Notes: generated from the sequence alone by a model not told the origin. Counted from the stretch's first letter, positions 1-11,157 are shown. The stretch is 64,000 nt of DNA from Erythrophleum ivorense (GCA_026724425.1 JAIUCV010000569.1:310001-374000); one strand, 5' to 3'. Numbers and translations are program-made.

Positions 1-11
1 GAAAATATTAC

Positions 12-87
12 CTTGTTGCTATAAATAGTGACTGCAATGAGTTGTGATGAGGAATTAAAGCTTCAATTCTTGCTTGTAAAGTTAGAC
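12..87 (-). CDS. Candidate internal exon of an unrecognised gene (copy 1, intact)
   Basis: On the minus strand this 76-bp block is preceded by a pyrimidine-rich tract ending in GCAG and followed by AAG then GTAATA, so both splice sites are good. Only one frame is open. It has two leading bases, 24 codons (LTLQARIEAL... to ...SLFIAT) and two trailing bases. The phase fits the candidate exon at 6,328-6,416, which ends with one extra base; joining them makes a serine codon at the junction. The following exon would lie left of the window. I do not recognise the protein. The call rests on splice signals, open frame and length conservation between copies, not on a family match. Confidence 0.4.
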
Positions 88-383
88 CTGCACCCAAAAA
101 CAAAAGAAAAAAATATGTCAAAAGGATTTCTAAGCGAAAAGGGAGCAAAAAATTAATTCTTCTGTGTGAATATGCCTATATATACATATGTGCACAATCC
201 TTGCCTATTTGAATGTTTAGCTCAAATACTTCAATCACAGGAAACAAAACTATCATGGCCTTTTTCTACATTCATTTTTCTAGTTTGTTGTCCAAACCTA
301 TACTTTTCCAGCACTCAGTTCCATATATATCCTAAATCACATTTTTATCTTCAAAAATGCATGAACTAACAAGAAAATATTAC

Positions 384-459
384 CTTGTTGCTCTAAACAG
401 TGATTGCAGTGAGTTGTGAGGAGGAATTAAAGAATCAGTTCCTGCATGTGAAGTTAGAC
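384..459 (-). pseudogene. Duplicated exon copy 2, acceptor altered
   Basis: This is the 76-bp counterpart of the block at 12-87, with the same donor (AAG then GTAATA) and the same open frame (SHAGTDSLIPPHNSLQSLF). Its acceptor reads GCAA instead of GCAG at the expected position. The nearest AG is one base further on and would shift the frame. It could still be spliced in a variant transcript, but it looks like a decaying tandem duplicate. Confidence 0.4.
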
Positions 460-548
460 TTGCACCAAAAAACAAAAGAAAAAACATGTCAAAAGGATTT
501 CTAAGTGAAAAGGAAACAAATGCATCAATTCTTCTATGTGAATATGGA

Positions 549-640
549 TATATATATATATATATATGTTTATATACATATGGATCTATATACATATATG
601 TGTGTGTGTGTGTGTGCGAGCACGCGCGCACACCGACCTT
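549..640. repeat. Compound microsatellite (TA)n / (TG)n / CG-rich
   Basis: A run of alternating TA is followed by a (TG)n tract and a short GCGCGC stretch, inside the second tandem unit. Alternating purine-pyrimidine DNA of this kind can adopt left-handed or slipped structures. It explains most of the length difference between units 1 and 2. Confidence 0.85.
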
Positions 641-827
641 GCCTATTGGAATTGAAAGCTCAAATATTTCAATCACAAGAAACAAAACTATCAAGACCAT
701 GGCCTTTTTCTATTTTCATTTTTCTAGTTTGTTGTCCAATCCTATATTTTTCCAGCACTTAGTTCCATATATATCCTAAATCATATTTTTATCTTCAGAA
801 AGGCATGAACCAACAAGAAAATATTAC

Positions 828-903
828 CTTGTTGCTCTAAACAATGACTATAGTGAGTTGTGAAGAGGAATTAAAGAATCAGTTCTTGCATGCCAAGTTA
901 GAC
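828..903 (-). pseudogene. Duplicated exon copy 3, with nonsense codon
   Basis: This is the third 76-bp copy. The donor is kept, but the acceptor is changed (ACAA) and the frame has an in-frame TAG where copies 1 and 2 have CAG or CAA. It is therefore a dead copy of the exon, lying in what would be the intron upstream of copies 2 and 1 on the minus strand. Confidence 0.4.
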
Positions 904-1110
904 TTGTACCCAAAAACAAAAGAAAAAAAATGTCAAAAGGATTTCTAAGCGAAAAGGAAACAAAAAATCAATTCTTCTGTGTCAATATGGATCTATATAT
1001 ATATGTGCACAGACCTTGCCTATTCGAATGATTAGCTCAAAATTTTCAATCACAAGAAACAAAACTATCATGGCCTTTTTCTATATTCATTTTTCTAGTT
1101 TGTTGTCCAA

Positions 1111-1994
1111 ACCTATCATGGCTATCAATGGGATTAAAAGTTGTTCATAAAATACAAGTTTGTTCATAGAAACAATCAACAAGATAGCAACTTACAAAAA
1201 ATTGGCAAATACTTGCAAGGATATGTTCACAAGCCACCAAGATAGCAACTTATGTCTCATTTTCGTTCCCACATACATAATCTGAACTTAACCTAACAAT
1301 CTCAATTTAGTTTAATTTACTGCAAAAAATTGGTCACAAGTAATCATAACATCGCTCATTTATTTTCATTTGTGACATTCTCTCTAAACATCATTATTGA
1401 TATAATTTTTTATAATCCTTACACCTGTACATCCATAATATTATGGCACTGACCTTTTCACACATTCCATATTTTTACTCTCTTTTTTAATTACTGGATC
1501 AACACAACTCAATAGTTTATATGCAATATACTTAAATGTGAATATGACCAAGGATACTAATGATAGCCATCATTATCAATATATGATTTTCTAATAATAG
1601 CCATTATTATCTATATATGCATTTCTCAGGAATTTAGTAATCTCAAATATTGAAACTTTTTATTATTTTTTTCAATGTTAACTAAAAGCAGAGTCCTAAA
1701 TTTCTTGGTTAAACCTATACACAATAGATAAGTGTTACACAAATGTAAGGCCCGAAAGGATAACATACTTATGATAAATTTGTATCATATTACAAGTAAT
1801 CGAATGGTATTATAAAGGAGGTCAAGAATTACTTGGTTGGATGAGCATGTCAAGTGGGTCAATTGCCTGCATAGCTACCAAAAATTTTAATATGCTATCA
1901 GTAGAAAACAATAAGTAAACTATATTTAAAAGAACAAAAAAATCATTTTATGTCATGAAATTAAAGAGTTTATATTAAATAAAATTTTTGTCAT
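1111..1994. other. AT-rich spacer, no gene seen
   Basis: This stretch is AT-rich with no long frame and no repeat matching the rest of the window. If the candidate minus-strand gene is real, it is intronic. A short minus-strand open segment near 1,831-1,882 has weak splice signals and is not called. Confidence 0.5.
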
Positions 1995-2085
1995 TGATAT
2001 GATACAAAAATAAAAGCAGTCAATAAAGAGCAAATGGTTCAGCATCCTTCCATTTGAAGTCCAATAACCATTATCTATATGATAC
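1995..2085. repeat. Short tandem repeat split by the LINE insertion
   Basis: A unit of about 78 bp containing AGCATCCTTCCATTTGAAG occurs here and again at 5,973-6,137. The copy here is cut by the LINE: its left part ends in the TSD at 2,065-2,085 and its right part resumes after the second TSD copy at 5,270-5,290. Confidence 0.85.
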
Positions 2086-2108
2086 AACAACAACAAAGCC
2101 TTTTCCCA

Positions 2109-2762
2109 CTAAGTGGGGTCGGCTACATGGATCAATCGACGCCATAAGCACCTATCGTAGATCATATTTTTAGACAAACCATTTAAATCTAAGTCTCTCT
2201 TAATAATTTCTCTTATAGTTTGTCTTGGTCTTCCTCTACCTCTAATTATTGGACTATTCTCCATCTCATCTACTCTCCTAACTGGGGCTTCTATAGGTCT
2301 TCTCCCAACATGACCAAACCATCTAAGTCTTGATTCTACAATCTTTTCCACAATAGGGGCGACTTCTACTTTCTCTCTAATATATTCATTTCTAATCCGA
2401 TCTTGCCTAGTGTGTCCACTCATCCAACGCAACATTCTCATTTCTGCAACATTGAATTTATTCTCTTGTTGACTTTTTATTGCCCAACACTCAGTTCCAT
2501 ACAACATTGCAGGTCTTATAGCTGTACGATAGAATTTACCCTTAAGTTTGAGTGGTACTCTTCTATCACAAATAACACCTGAAGCACTCCTCCACTTCAT
2601 CCACCTCGCTTGAATCTTATGTTTTACGTCTTCTTCTATTTCCCCATTATGTTGTATGACGGATCCAAGATATTTAAATCGTGTGACTTGTGGTATAATA
2701 TGTTCTCCAATTTTCACTTCTACGCTAGAAGTGATGTGTCTCTTACTAAATTTACACTCCAT
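2109..2762 (-). pseudogene. RTE reverse transcriptase, C-terminal part
   Basis: The open segment encodes the region downstream of the polymerase core, starting at the MECKFS block and running through FKYLGS, MLYGTECWA and RLRWFGHVGRR, all landmarks of plant RTE polyproteins. It ends just inside the element's 3' end. It is separated from the catalytic core by a nonsense codon near 2,815, where the usual tryptophan of a KLERW motif is replaced by a stop. Confidence 0.88.
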
Positions 2763-2814
2763 ATACTCAGTTTTATTTCTACTTAAATGAAATCTATGAG
2801 TTTCTAAAGCTAAT

Positions 2815-3719
2815 CTCTACCTCTCTAACTTCTCATTCATTTCCACTCTCGATTCCCTAACTAAGACAATATCATCTGCAAATAGCATACACCGTGGTAC
2901 CGGCTCTTAGATATGTTCAGTAAGCACATCCAATACTAAAGTAAATAGATAAGGACTCAGAGTTGACCCTTGATGTAAACCAATAGTTATCGAAAAATCT
3001 TCTGTACATCCACCTTTTGTTACTACACTAGTTGTAGCCTCATTATACATATCTTGTATTGCTCGAATATAAGCTATGCGAACTCCTTTTTTCTCCAAAG
3101 CCTTCCATAGAACCTTTCTTGGTACTCTATCATATGCTTTTTCTAAATCAATAAACACCATGTGTAAATCTCGTTGATTCTCTTGATATCGCTCCATTAA
3201 TCTTCGCAACAAATATATTGCTTCCAGAGTTGACCTTCCTGGCATAAAACCAAATTGATTCTCCGTAACTTGGGTCTCTTTCCTTAATCGTTGCTCAATT
3301 ACTCTTTCCCATAATTTCATTGTGTGGCTCATGAGCTTAATTCCTCTATAATTTGCACAATTTTGAATGTCTCCCTTATTCTTATAAATAGGAATTAAAG
3401 AACTTCTCCTCCACTCATCTGACATTCTCTTAGATCTCATAATTTCATTAAATAACTTTGTGAGCTAACTTATACCTTTCCCTCCTAAACCCTTCCATAC
3501 CTCAATAGGTATATTATCCGGTCCAACTGCTCTGCCACTCTCCATTCTCTTTAATGCTTCTTTTACCTCTGCCTCACAAATCCTACGATAAAAAGTATAA
3601 TTTTGATCCTCTTCTCTAGTGTCTAACCTATCCGATTGCAATGCAATCTCATGGCCCTCATTAAAAAGCTTATGAAAATAATTCTTCCACCGATCTCTAA
3701 TATCTTGTTCCGTGACCAA
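2815..3719 (-). pseudogene. RTE reverse transcriptase catalytic core (broken)
   Basis: Minus-strand segments at 3,465-3,719 and 2,907-3,440 carry the finger and palm blocks: GPDNIPIEVWK, NYRGIKLMSHTMKLWE, FGFMPGRST, FIDLEKAYDRVPR and GLHQGSTLSPYLF. The catalytic box reads FADD (2,871-2,882), a normal variant of YADD. A stop codon at about 2,907-2,909 falls between the SPYLF block and FADD, and a further break separates the two long segments. All catalytic blocks are still recognisable, but no continuous enzyme can be made. Confidence 0.88.
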
Positions 3720-4235
3720 GACTTTACCTTCTTCATCTTTAATACATTTTACTTGGTCAATGTCTCTTGTCTTTCTTTCTCTACTTTTAGCTAACTTGTA
3801 AATATTTCTTTCCCCAACTTTAGTACCTAAAGATTAGTATAACCCATCGAATGCCCTCATTCTCGCTTCGCTCACTGCCTTCTTAGTCTCTTTCTTAGCT
3901 ACTTTATATTTCTCCCAATTTTCATTACTCCTACACAATGACCACACTTTATAACACTCCCTCTTAACTTTAACCTTATCTTGCACGCTTGCATCCCACC
4001 ACCAAGATTCTTTATCTCTAGGTCCAAAACCTTTTGATTCACCTAATATTTCCTGTGCCACTTTTTTAATCTCTTTAGCCATTCTATTCCACATATCGTT
4101 AGCACTTCCTTGTATTTCCCAAGGTCCTTCCTCCACAATCTGTTTCTGCATATTCTTTTCTTTATCTCCCTTTAGTTGCCACCACTTAGTCCTTAGCACC
4201 CTATTTTGGCCTTTATTTTTTACTCCCCTCCTAAC

Positions 4236-5075
4236 TCATACATCCATAACCAAAACTCTATGTTGAGTAGTTAAACTCTCTCCAGGTATAACTTTGCAAT
4301 CCATAAAAAGTTTTCTATCCGATTTTCTTATAAGAAAGAAATCGATTTGAGAACATACCCTTCCACTTTTGTACTGGATAAGATGTTCCTCACGCTTTCT
4401 AAAATAAGTGTTAGCTAATATAAGATCGAACATCAATAAAAAGTCTAGAATAGTTTTACTCTCTGCATTTGCTTCCCCTATGCCATATCTTCCATGAACA
4501 CCCTCATAACCTGAAGATACACTTCCCACATGACCATTTAGATCCCCTCCTAAAAGAATCTTTTCTCCTAATGGTATTTCCTGAACTAAACATTCTAAAT
4601 CCTCCTAGAACTTTACTTTGTGATATTCTTCTAATCCTACTTGTGGTGCATAGGCACTAATGACATTAAAAATTTCCTTTTCTACTACTAACTTTAATGC
4701 AATGATTCTATCTCCTAACCTTTTTACATCCACTATAGTATTTTTTCAAAACTTATCTACAATTATACCTACTCCATTTCTAGATTTAGCCTTCCTAGTA
4801 TACCAAAGTTTAAAACCCGAAGTGTCTAATTCTTTCGCTTTTTCTCCTACCCATTTAGTTTCTTGTAAACACATAAAATTAATTTTCCTCCTAATCATGG
4901 TATCTACTATTTCCATTGACTTACCTGTAAGTGTACCTATATTCCAAGTCCCAAAACGAATCCTACTCTCATGAACTAACTTCTTTACCCACATTCGTTC
5001 ACGAAAATGTGGAAGCCCTTGCTTATTTTTCACTACACTCAGGCGACGATGTAGCGGCTCTTGCTTACTTGTCAC
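4236..5075 (-). pseudogene. RTE endonuclease domain (broken)
   Basis: The N-terminal endonuclease of the exonuclease-endonuclease-phosphatase fold is visible in pieces: FGTWNIGTLTGKS and CLQETKWVG (4,746-5,075), GGDLNGHVG and SQIDFFLIRK (4,236-4,560), then TTQHRVLV. The metal-binding E of QET and the DxN of GDLN are present. The final S-D-H motif is degenerate (TQH). Stops and frame changes interrupt it near 4,605 and 4,745. The linker toward reverse transcriptase is at 3,834-4,199. Confidence 0.85.
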
Positions 5076-5290
5076 TGTACTCGAGCTCTACAGCGCGTTA
5101 CTTCCGGGCAACGACCTAGCATTACATTTAATATATCGATTGTCCATGTCATAAAGATTCGACAAAGTTTTACGTTAGTTGTCGATTGCCTAACAAAACC
5201 CTCCTCTTTTTTCTGGGCTTGGGACCGGCTATGAAAAAAATTTGCATCCAAGCTCGTCATAGGCAGAGTTAACCATTATCTATATGATAC

Positions 5291-5972
5291 CAAAATAAAA
5301 ACAGTTGGTAAATGACAGCACTAGTCCAGAGTCAACCTCAAATGGAAACGGCAAAACCATATGTCCCACTCCATCACTGTGGGAACGAGTGTGGCCCATG
5401 AATGCGACCATATGGGGTTTGTTTTCTAGTTTTGGCCTTTGAAAAAGAATACTGGTAATGATAAAGAGGTCCCACGTTCAAGTGGTGGTAGCTACGCAGT
5501 AGTTTCAGAATTAAATCCTTATCTAATATATATTCCTGACCCCACAAGCTAGCTACTATAATTGACGCAACAAGATGCTATATTGATTTTCAATTTTAGG
5601 TTAGGCAAGTATTTTTTTTAATTGTTATTGGTTAAATAAAAAAATGTTACAATAAAATAAAATAATTAAAAAATATCAACCATATATTTTTACTTAAAAG
5701 GAATAACAATAATAATAAAGACATAATAAATTTTGTATAAATTAAAGATAATAATTATTATTTATTTATGTATTTATATAAAAGAAATAAATTAAAGAAG
5801 AGATTTTCACAAAATATATTAAAATATTAAAAATTCACCTACTTTCCAGGCCAAAATCACCAATAACATGTAGATTTTACTCATTCCAACCAAGTCTCTA
5901 ATGTCACACTACTTCTAGTCTACGGGAAACATGAGATAGTGCAATCAAAAGAAACAAAACACAATCTGAGGT
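5291..5972. other. Spacer, no gene seen
   Basis: The right half of the interrupted 78-bp repeat unit is at 5,291-5,310, followed by low-complexity AT-rich DNA from about 5,580. No coding segment or transposon end is recognised. It would be intronic if the candidate minus-strand gene is real. Confidence 0.5.
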
Positions 5973-6137
5973 AAAGAGAAAACAATGGTTTAGCATCCTT
6001 CCATTTGAAGTCCAATAACCATTATCGATATAATACCCAAAAAAAAAGTAAATAAAGAGCAAATGGTTCAGCATCCTTCCATTTGAAGTCCAATAACCAT
6101 TATCTATATGATACCAAAATAAAAACAGTAAATAAAA
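5973..6137. repeat. Two further copies of the 78-bp tandem unit, one an intact LINE target site
   Basis: The landmark AGCATCCTT occurs at 5,992 and 6,070. The second copy contains the LINE target sequence uninterrupted, running directly into CCAAAATAAAAACAG, exactly as the two LINE flanks would read if joined. The first copy is more diverged. Confidence 0.9.
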
Positions 6138-6327
6138 CTTGAAAGTACACAAAACTCTCTTTGCAAAGCAAGCAAGAATAACATACTACGTCAAGACATT
6201 AGAAATAAGATAGGACAGAACTATGTTGTGGATATTATTATCATTCACAACCTGTCAATTCAAATAACAATAAAGAATGAAGCCTAACAAAATCGAAATT
6301 ACAAGATCTCCAAAAGGTTCTACTTAC

Positions 6328-6416
6328 TCTGAGAAGACATAAATAGAACACCAATGGCCAAAAAGGACATAATCAAATTGAAAATAAAAAAATATTCATT
6401 GTAGCCAAGGAATGAA
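6328..6416 (-). CDS. Candidate exon encoding a membrane-spanning segment
   Basis: On the minus strand a run of T ending in TAG precedes an 89-bp open block, followed by a strong GTAAGT donor. The open frame has one leading base, 29 codons and one trailing base. It reads SFLGYNEYFFIFN and then LIMSFLAIGVLFMSSQ, a hydrophobic stretch typical of a transmembrane helix. Its trailing base fits the leading two bases of the exon at 12-87. A possible 30-bp exon upstream (7,108-7,137) also has a compatible phase. I do not recognise the family. It could be chance, but splice sites, phase and hydrophobicity agree. Confidence 0.42.
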
Positions 6417-7107
6417 CTAAAAAAAAAAAAGCTTTCACCGCTTCAAAGATCAATCATAACCAATTAAAGTTGAACCCAATTAAAATTACACTTAGAGCTA
6501 ATAAAATGTAATAACAAAAAAAATAATATAAACCAAAAAGAGATAATTGATTAATAGAAAATAAATTACCTTAAGATAGAAAATATTAACTAATTAATTT
6601 GAATTAAATTGTAAAGCCTAAAAATCAATTCTCTTATGCTTCCCTTAATGAATTTGTTATCCTAACAAAACATGACAATTCATTAATGATTATTAACAAT
6701 ACGCAGCAATGACTTTTATAGTTTGGTATAACAAAGGTACCCAGATAAATTTTGTGAGTGTGCCTATATATGGGAATTTGATGCATAATTTCTTATTGGT
6801 TCTTCCCTTTATTTATAAATAATAAATCATGATGCTATCAAAACCAGTTATTAGAAGAGGATAAAAAAGAATAATGGTGTGAGAGGATTATCTATGTGGA
6901 AGAGCTTCAAAATTGTCAACCATTGCACCCATCATTCACTAATAGTGAGTGGCTAAAATTCCCCATTAGCTGCTACTGATAAGCTTTACTAACATTGGAC
7001 TCAATCACATGGGAGTGGTCCATCAACGTAAGTCTTGGAAGTATTCAGTGCACCAAGACAAGTACAAGGGAAGTATTTCTAGTGCACCAAGACAAGTAAC
7101 ATCTTAC

Positions 7108-7137
7108 CTAAACTCATCCAAACTCAACATCGACCCA
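7108..7137 (-). CDS. Possible 30-bp exon upstream of the membrane-segment exon
   Basis: Minus strand: CTTCTTTTTAG acceptor, 30 bp open as GSMLSLDEF, then a GTAAGA donor. The two trailing bases join the single leading base of the 6,328-6,416 exon to form a serine codon. It is very short, so the evidence is only splice signals and phase. Confidence 0.2.
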
Positions 7138-7324
7138 CTAAAAAGAAGCAACCACATTGATTAGCATATTTGGAGATATATAATAACAACTGAAAAAGAA
7201 CCAAATATGTTCTATCTCTCTCAAACTCGATATTCTATTTAGTTCCTACATCTTCATCTCTCAATTCTTTCATTCTCCCAATATTCAGCCCCTACTCTGT
7301 CCGATTTCTCCTACTTTCTACTGG

Positions 7325-7413
7325 GCCCTTTTAACTAAGCAGTAGAGTCACGCTCTTTAAACACCCTAAGAAATAGGCGTAAGTCATTGATTCAAATTCG
7401 ATTGAAAAAGGCT
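7325..7413 (+). pseudogene. trnT-GGU: Relic of plastid trnT-GGU
   Basis: The acceptor and D-arm half (GCCCTTTTAACTAAGCAGTA) and the T-arm half (TAAGTCATTGATTCAAATTC) of the plastid threonine tRNA are recognisable. The anticodon arm is replaced by a longer unrelated stretch without the GGU anticodon, and the terminal stem no longer pairs well. It cannot be a working tRNA. Confidence 0.7.
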
Positions 7414-7710
7414 TATATATTTTCCATGAAACTCCTTTCTTACATAGTCTTCATTTTTTTAGCAAAGAATATAGATATGAATAAAAGGATGGCGAGTGGT
7501 TTTTTTTATTAGTTTTAAAGTTGAATGTTCATTCTAATGATCAGTAGTCAATTAGGAGAACTACTATGTCACTACAGGGTATACTCTTCCTTATCTTTCA
7601 TTATTCATATCATCAATGTCCTAGAACATAGATATTTTAGATACCCATTATGAATCGCCCGCCAAAGTCTTCCTACTTCTCTAATTTTCCAATTAGATCC
7701 GAAGAGAAAG

Positions 7711-7775
7711 AAATCAAAAGTCAGTGGACCTGAATCGAATCATGACTATATAAGCTATTCTGATATTAAGATTCA
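7711..7775 (+). promoter_or_regulatory. Relic of the plastid psbD light-responsive promoter
   Basis: The sequence carries AGTGGACCTGA (the AAG/PGT-box region), a -35-like TCGAAT at 7,735-7,740 and a -10-like TATTCT at 7,756-7,761, followed by GATAT, in the order known for psbD. In the nucleus it is not expected to act as a plastid promoter. Confidence 0.6.
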
Positions 7776-8214
7776 ATATAGATGAAATCGTGGAAGCCAG
7801 CCTCCTATTGCGAAAATCACAGCCAAAGATTAAGATTTCATATACGCACAAATCTACCTACAAAAGAAAATTTTAGAGAAGGAGAAGAAGAACCTACCAT
7901 CTCTTTCAGTAGGCATTTGACTGATGCACAGATTTGCTTTCTCTTTCTCTCTACTACAAGGCTTAGGTCTCCTACTAGGGCATGGAACTCGTCCTTGCAT
8001 GCGTTTCTGAATGGAAGGGGAAACAGAGTGCGTTTTGGTCTGTTCTTTTCTTTTCCATGTTTATTTCATTTAAAATATAAAAATATTACAATTATAATTT
8101 ACAAGCAATAGAATACTTCAAAATAAATATAGCTCAGTTTATAAGTAAATATTAGATAAAAAAATTTAATGCATCAAAAGATAAAAATATAGTATGAAAT
8201 TTAAATTAATATAA

Positions 8215-8835
8215 AAATTTTAATACTTATCTCATAAAAATTATTAATAATTCAATTTAAAAATTTTTAAATAATTAATATACTTATCATTAAAGCTATA
8301 CTATATATATATATATATATCAATAAGTAGTAATTTATTTTAATTTATTCTTTATCTTATTTCATTATAATTTATTTTGGATTAGTCTTTATCTTAAATG
8401 AAGTTATCTATTTTGATTATCTTAAAATATGGGTTTATTTTATTTATTTGATTAATAATTACATAAGCTTCAAAACTAAATTAATATCAATTATGTACAA
8501 GAATCACATGAGAAAAAAAAGTTTGTGAAAATTGTAAAGTTAAATCACTCCATATTTTAGAAGAAGAGAGACCAGAGCAATGGAAGAAATTAATTTAAAT
8601 CAACTTATCAGTGGATAATAGATAAAATAAAATTTAATACTTATCTCACAAAAATTAAGATTAATTTAATTTAAAAATTTTTAAATAATTAATATACTTA
8701 TCACTAAAGCTATATTTCTTTATCTATATATTGATAATCAGTAATTTATTTTAATTTGTTCTTTATCCAATTTCATTTGAATTTATTTTGGATTAGTCTT
8801 TCTCTTAAATAAAGTAATCTATTTTGAAAAGAGAG
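8215..8835. repeat. Direct duplication, period about 414 bp
   Basis: A block of about 210 bp beginning TTAATACTTATCTCA at about 8,219 recurs near 8,633. It includes AATTAATATACTTATCA and TTTTGGATTAGTCTTT in the same order. The purine-rich tail GAGAGACCAGAG...GGAAGAAAT (8,562) also recurs at about 8,829. Confidence 0.8.
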
Positions 8836-10002
8836 ACTAGAGTAATGGAAGAAATAAGAACATAACAATTACAAAGAAAGAAGAAGATGACATCCTATCA
8901 AAAAATAGAATTGTTGATATCATGCCTCCAAATTGTAGAAGAGAAAAGGGAGGAATCTGCTCCATGAGCATTAAACTCAGAGGCCAAAAAAAGGGAATGT
9001 GGCTTAATCAGATGATGAACAAGAAAAATGAGGGAATGACAAAATTTTGATGGTAATTGAAAAAGAAGGATGAGGAAATTTTGGAAAAAATTTTAAAGAA
9101 ATTGATATTAAAATAAAGGAGAAAAGGAAAAAGGTGTTATTACACTTCTTAGAGTTTTATTCAAATGACACTTAAGTGATAGTAAATTTTTTATGATGCA
9201 AAATTTCATTTGGACCAAATTTAAGTATATTTTTTCATTTTAAAAATACTTTATAAATTTCAAAGTTACACTACATATCACATATTGTTCTTTTTATTAA
9301 TTTTAAAGTTAGATAGAGGAAAAAGAAAGAGAGACAAAAATAGTATTAGAAAACCACTTCCTTTCCTCTTTATTATTTTACTACAAATTATAATTCATGA
9401 TTTTCCATTAAAAATATTTATATTAAATATTTTTAAATTTTGAAGTTATTACAACTAAAAATTTAACCTATATAAAAGATTATAATTTAATATTCTCAGT
9501 TAAATTTTTCATCATAAGTTTTTTTATAATAATTTTCAAGTTTAATATCATTTAATATAAGTTTTTTTTAGTTTAAAACTTAAAACTATAGTTTTACTTA
9601 AATTCTAATTAATAAATATATGTACATATAATGTAGACAATATTGTAACTTTGAGTTATGCGTTTAAAGGTGGTACATCTAAAATTTTTAAAATGTAATT
9701 CTTTTAGAATTAAAATACCTGTTTTTGAAATTTGTTTTTCTATATTCATCTTTAGACCTAACAAGTTAAAAAAAGAAAAGATAGAAATTACTTATTACAC
9801 AATTACTATTCACGAATCCCTGCAATAAGAGATTCATGTTTCTATCATGTTTCATCGGTTAACAACCTATTTATCCTAACTGTTGAGCTCAGTTACAAGT
9901 GCAAATCTATAATCTTCAACAAGATTTGCAAGAGTTGATGAGAACAACAATTTTGACTTTTTCAAGAACTATAGGATATGTTACAACCTTTAACCTTAAA
10001 TG

Positions 10003-10024
10003 TCTTCTTCTTCTTCTTCTTCTT
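10003..10024. repeat. CTT trinucleotide microsatellite
   Basis: About seven TCT/CTT repeats, followed by a shorter broken run to 10,038. Confidence 0.9.
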
Positions 10025-11157
10025 CGAATTCTTCTTCGAAAATCATAAGATATGCTAACCCATTTAACTCACTTAACAAATTGAATTTAAAGTTTTAATC
10101 TATTTAATTGAGTAAGTATAAATAGATTAACCATTATCAACATGCTATTCATGATAATTGGTCTTCCCCTAACTCATGTAAATGCCAAACAAACAATCAT
10201 TATTGTTTTGCAGAATGAGTCGATGGTTGCATCTGGCCAAAGGTTTACATTAGGGACATTAAAGTAAGTGGCATAGTATTCCATTGATAGGTAGTGTGAA
10301 AAAACTTTAAACTATTTTCAGTTAGAAAATAGTACTATTTCTTAGTCAAGAAATTATATTTTCATATAACTTTTTTATACTTTTACTTTTAAGATGTTTA
10401 ATAATAAATTTTTAAAATTTTAATCATATAATTTAAATTATAAAAATTATTACTTATTATATTTTTATTAAAATTTTTTATAATAAAAATATAAAACTAT
10501 ATATAATTTTTTTAATCTTTAATTAGCATTTGTACTTTTACTTTTATTTAGCATTAGTGAACCTTCATTTTGTTAAAGAGAAATAAAAAGAAAAAAAATA
10601 ATACTAGGTGAAAAAAAAAGAAATAAACTTCATATATATTTTCACTTCTTTGTATCACTTTTTTTTTCCTATCTCTATCTAACAAATTAGTGCTTTGAAT
10701 ATATAGGAAAGGATCCAAATTACTTTAATTGTGGTGTTTGTGAAACGAAACCAAACTAAAAATTCTTAAAAAATTATAGTGAAAATAAAATAAAATAAAT
10801 ATGTTTATAGATATTTAAATATTTATATATATAATGCCAAGCATTATAACTATTATAAAATGTTTTAGTAAAAATTATTATTGTAAATTATTAAAATAGA
10901 GATTACTTCATTAGAACGAATCTGACTTAAAGGGTTTCTTAATTTTTTAAAAAGGGATGATTTCAATGAATTTATGCTTATGGAAAAAAAAGAAATTAAG
11001 AAACAAAAATTAAGAAATTAACTGAATATCTCGTTCAATAAATAGATATAATTATCTTATAATGTGTTTTTTTTAAAAAAAAATTTAGTATTCTTCGAGT
11101 ATTACATCATTTACACTCTTTTTAATGATAAAAGCTTAAGTCAAATAAAATAAGCCT

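Larger units (their letters stand above)
1..1110. repeat. Three-copy tandem repeat (units of about 370-445 bp)
   Basis: The same unit starts at 1, 373 and 817; the first two periods are 372 and 444 bp, and the third copy stops near 1,110. Each unit holds an AT-rich or TG-rich simple-repeat patch, a conserved stretch reading KAMIVLF on the minus strand, and a 76-bp exon-like block next to a minus-strand GTAATA splice donor. Units 2 and 3 are more decayed than unit 1 at the exon-like block. The length difference between units comes mostly from the simple-repeat patch. The array probably arose by tandem duplication inside a gene on the minus strand. Confidence 0.85.
2086..5269 (-). mobile_element. 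Full-length, inactivated LINE of the RTE clade
   Basis: A non-LTR retrotransposon of 3,184 bp, the usual RTE size, lies on the minus strand. It encodes an apurinic-type endonuclease followed by reverse transcriptase, with no separate gag-like ORF. Its 3' end (2,086-2,100) is a short CAA/TTG repeat rather than poly(A), which is typical of plant RTE elements. The 5' end at 5,269 begins with a conserved leader upstream of the endonuclease. It is bounded by identical 21-bp direct repeats at 2,065-2,085 and 5,270-5,290. Several frame breaks and stop codons divide the reading frame, so it cannot move on its own. The perfect TSD suggests a fairly recent insertion. Confidence 0.93.
7315..8045 (+). 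other. Nuclear insert of plastid DNA (trnT-GGU to psbD upstream region)
   Basis: This block differs in composition from the surrounding AT-rich DNA. It matches from memory the layout of the plastid trnT-GGU to psbD spacer: a trnT-like sequence, the segment with TAGATACCCATTATGAATCG, the psbD light-responsive promoter around 7,711-7,775, then further leader sequence with GGGCATGGAACTCG. Many substitutions and small indels show an old insert. The borders are approximate. The assignment is recall of plastid sequence, not an alignment. Confidence 0.7.
8046..11157. other. AT-rich intergenic DNA, no gene seen
   Basis: Long A/T-dominated sequence with short TA runs (for example 8,301-8,322). Apart from the direct duplication and the CTT microsatellite listed separately, nothing supports a gene or a recognisable element. 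Confidence 0.55.

Noticed and set aside
1831..1882. Possible exon on the minus strand reading AIDPLDMLIQP
   Set aside because: The acceptor side lacks a pyrimidine tract and the phase does not improve the joining of the better exon candidates.
8880..9060. A minus-strand open segment of about 45 codons with exon-like texture
   Set aside because: No convincing splice sites and stops on both sides; not enough to call.
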